A DNA stretch of 21,091 nt from a virus. How positions within the stretch are numbered: the first letter of the stretch is position 1; each line of letters opens with the position of its first letter. The notes below the pieces were generated by a model, which was not told the DNA's origin, ran no database searches, and was given only the letters and a program-made list of their open reading frames with translations. The translations under genes and the position numbers were made by a program. The DNA is taken from IMG/VR virus record IMGVR_UViG_3300020193_001056, positions 1 to 21,091 of that record. One strand, written 5' to 3'. Positions 19,780 to 21,091 of this stretch are shown here, one piece after another.

Positions 19780-20451
19780 ATGGCACGTATCGATTTACAC
19801 AACTTCTTCAAATTCTATGATGAGAAGAATCCTAATCACGTTAAGGCAGTTCAGTGGTTAGAAGATAATTTACCAGTCAAATATTTGGAAGATAATATTG
19901 ATTGGGCGGAGATTTACAGAGGAAAAAAGACTAGTGCTGCACCAGCATCCACACCCGCTGCTGCAGCTCCTGTAACTGGTGGTGATGATGTTCCTCAGAT
20001 GGGTATCAAACTTATCAAAGAGTTTGAAGGATGCCATTTAAAAGCATACCCTGATCCTCTCACAGGTGGTCTCCCAATCACCATTGGTTGGGGGTCTACT
20101 CGTAAGAAAGATGGGTCACACTTTAAGATGGGTGATACCTTAACACAGGCAGAAGCGGATGCACTTCTCATTGAGCAGTGCAAGAATGAGTTTCTTCCTG
20201 CACTTCGTAAAGTACCACACTGGAATGAGATGTCAGATGGAAAAAGAGGAGCTCTGCTCAGCTTTGCTTATAATCTTGGTGCCGGTTTTTACGGTGGCGA
20301 TAACTTTAATACTATTACTAAACGCTTGAAGAATAAAGAATGGGATTTAGTTCCCGATGCGCTATTCCTCTACAGAAATCCTGGTTCAAATGTGGAAGCA
20401 GGACTTGCTCGTAGAAGAAAAGCAGAAGGTGAAGCTTGGAAAAAAGGTTAA
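19780..20451 (+). CDS. GH24 phage lysozyme with N-terminal targeting-type module
   Basis: This 223-aa protein has three parts: the shared N-terminal module (about 5-48, LHNFFKFYDE..WAEIYRGK), an Ala/Pro/Thr-rich linker (about 51-68), and a GH24 muramidase domain (about 74-223). Catalytic residues by comparison with T4 lysozyme are E83 (EFEG), D92 and T101 (TIGWG). The E-D spacing equals that of T4 lysozyme; the D-T spacing has three extra residues (LTGG loop). It cleaves peptidoglycan between MurNAc and GlcNAc. ATG 19780 follows AGGAG at 19767-19771. No signal peptide, so it needs a holin or is part of the particle. It shares a late promoter region with the broken C39 gene. Confidence 0.9.
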   Translation: MARIDLHNFFKFYDEKNPNHVKAVQWLEDNLPVKYLEDNIDWAEIYRGKKTSAAPASTPAAAAPVTGGDDVPQMGIKLIKEFEGCHLKAYPDPLTGGLPITIGWGSTRKKDGSHFKMGDTLTQAEADALLIEQCKNEFLPALRKVPHWNEMSDGKRGALLSFAYNLGAGFYGGDNFNTITKRLKNKEWDLVPDALFLYRNPGSNVEAGLARRRKAEGEAWKKG

Positions 20452-20455
20452 CCTC

Positions 20456-20463
20456 TATAAATA
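20456..20463 (+). promoter_or_regulatory. T4-type late promoter (TATAAATA)
   Basis: An exact late octamer in the 33-base gap after the lysozyme gene, 21 bases before the next ATG and followed by an AGGAG ribosome site. Same octamer as at 19107-19114. Confidence 0.8.
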
Positions 20464-20484
20464 AAAACAGTGCACAGGAGCGTA

Positions 20485-20601
20485 ATGGCCAAGTCCGCAA
20501 ATAAGGGCAAAAAAGGTTCAACAGGAGGTCAAAAGAACTCCAAACAAAATCAGGGTAACGCTACTGCTAACAAAGCAAAGAATGGCGGAAAGAAAAAATG
20601 A
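20485..20601 (+). CDS. 38-aa highly basic, low-complexity late peptide
   Basis: A short gene starts at ATG 20485 with AGGAG at 20476-20480 behind an exact late promoter. Its product is made mostly of Lys, Gly, Asn, Gln, Ala and Ser, with about 12 Lys and only one acidic-free composition throughout (no Asp or Glu, no aromatic residue). It ends in GGKKK. Such a chain is likely disordered and able to bind nucleic acid; by timing it could accompany packaged DNA. The stop overlaps the next start (ATGA). No known family is recognised; promoter and ribosome site are the main support. Confidence 0.6.
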   Translation: MAKSANKGKKGSTGGQKNSKQNQGNATANKAKNGGKKK

Positions 20602-20810
20602 TTCCTCTAATTTTGGCATCACTTTTTACAGCAACTCCAATGGGTCCAGGACAAGTGCCACACTTTATGAGATCCTGTGATAGAATTCGTATTCATGATC
20701 CTAAGACAGAAACTAATTGGATTCTTTGTATCAATGGGGTTTATCAATTTCCTAAAAATGGTAGACCACAAGATAGAAGTTTGCCACAGCATAAACAACA
20801 ACTGATTTAA
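20598..20810 (+). CDS. 70-aa small secreted-type hypothetical protein
   Basis: ATG 20598 overlaps the previous stop. The N-terminus (IPLILASLFTATP) is a short hydrophobic segment that could be a weak signal peptide or membrane anchor. The body has two Cys (RSCDRIRI.. and WILCING) that could form a disulfide outside the cytoplasm, and the tail is basic and Gln-rich. Probably expressed from the late promoter at 20456. The next small gene has a similar design. Function unknown. Confidence 0.55.
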   Translation: MIPLILASLFTATPMGPGQVPHFMRSCDRIRIHDPKTETNWILCINGVYQFPKNGRPQDRSLPQHKQQLI

Positions 20811-20814
20811 TCTT

Positions 20815-20991
20815 ATGGAATTTATTGCGTTTCTAATTGTTGGTTACGTGGAAATAAGTCCAGGTCAATGCCAACTTGAATACTTAAGATATAACGATAT
20901 ACACTCGCTAGTAGTCCCGTGCCACGAGAATGGAACACTCCAGAGAGGGAGTGTTGGAATGCTCCAATCCATAAAATACTTAAAGCCATAG
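20815..20991 (+). CDS. 58-aa small secreted-type hypothetical protein
   Basis: ATG 20815 to TAG 20989-20991, four bases after the previous stop. It opens with a hydrophobic stretch (EFIAFLIVGYV), then ISPGQC (compare MGPGQV in the gene before) and two Cys (C19, C36). This layout resembles its upstream neighbour, so they may be distant copies. The last codons are doubtful because a protein-like frame continues past the stop in the neighbouring frame. Confidence 0.45.
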   Translation: MEFIAFLIVGYVEISPGQCQLEYLRYNDIHSLVVPCHENGTLQRGSVGMLQSIKYLKP

Positions 20992-21091
20992 ATCATCACA
21001 CTCGTCTTTACTTAGAGACGGGTGATTTTTGGCATGAGGAACAGGCACAAATATTACGAAAGTATGTCAAAGATTTAAAAGTTTGGATACA
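20988..21091 (+). CDS. Partial reading frame running off the right edge, start unclear
   Basis: The third frame is open from within the previous gene to the window end and reads like real protein from about 20985 on (AIDHHTRLYLETGDF, then an amphipathic helix HEEQAQILRKYVKDLKVW). No ATG or TTG lies in frame near its beginning; the only standard start is GTG 20919. It is either a gene with an unusual start, or the continuation of the previous gene after a one-base frameshift near 20979-20986. The end is cut off. Confidence 0.4.
   Translation, partial: MDHHTRLYLETGDFWHEEQAQILRKYVKDLKVWI

Noticed and set aside
20999-21030. A 9-bp hairpin followed by ATTTTT that resembles a terminator
   Set aside because: It includes a G-T pair and an 8-base loop, and lies inside a frame that reads like real protein up to the window edge; not strong enough to call.
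1-21091. CRISPR array, insertion sequence or integrase/attachment site
   Set aside because: I saw no regularly spaced repeats, no transposase or recombinase gene and no tRNA-end duplication anywhere in the window.

Overview
The window reads as part of the genome of a T4-like cyanophage (a myovirus of marine Synechococcus or Prochlorococcus). This rests on gene content and signals. All genes lie on the + strand and are packed with ATGA-type overlaps. Host-derived metabolic genes typical of cyanophages are present: transaldolase TalC, 6-phosphogluconate dehydrogenase, ferredoxin, two high-light-inducible proteins and a peroxiredoxin. There are phage tRNAs, several host-type -35/-10 promoters with 17-bp spacing, and exact T4-type late promoter boxes (TATAAATA). 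No structural or replication gene is visible, so the exact phage group cannot be fixed from this piece.

Layout. (1) 1-2662: the end of an unknown gene, small membrane proteins, then talC, a 68-aa protein and gnd, which are pentose-phosphate genes that would divert host carbon to NADPH and ribose. (2) 2665-3632: a promoter-rich stretch with tRNA-Pro(UGG), a Phd/YefM-like antitoxin without a visible toxin, tRNA-Ile(UAU), tRNA-Met(CAU) and a small conserved-looking protein. (3) 3645-5056: a GT11 (fucosyltransferase-like) gene, a small membrane protein, and two structured non-coding stretches ending in a terminator that carries the next promoter. (4) 5057-16861: an AT-rich, nearly gap-free run of 13 genes for making a glycan. 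It holds a GDP-mannose 3,5-epimerase, a double nucleotidyltransferase, a GT61 enzyme, a class II aldolase, a small HAD phosphatase, a GDPD-like protein, several GT-A and GT-B glycosyltransferases, a second sugar epimerase and a GT25 enzyme. (5) 16862-17460: a secreted, outer-membrane-barrel-like protein as its own transcription unit. (6) 17463-19107: a light/redox cassette hli - small membrane peptide - petF - hypothetical - hli - peroxiredoxin, closed by a strong terminator. (7) 19107-21091: a late-expressed stretch with a broken C39-peptidase-like gene, an intact GH24 lysozyme sharing the same N-terminal module, a very basic 38-aa peptide and small secreted-type proteins.

How it may work together (inference): regions 1 and 6 keep the infected cell supplied with reducing power and protected from light stress. 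Regions 3-5 would remodel a surface glycan, either of the host envelope or of the virion, possibly containing L-galactose. Region 7 serves late functions such as wall degradation. The most notable points are the GME/GT11 pairing, the large glycan island, the repeated design of terminator hairpins carrying or abutting the next promoter, the phage-encoded barrel-like protein, and the two hydrolases with one shared module, one of them internally deleted.
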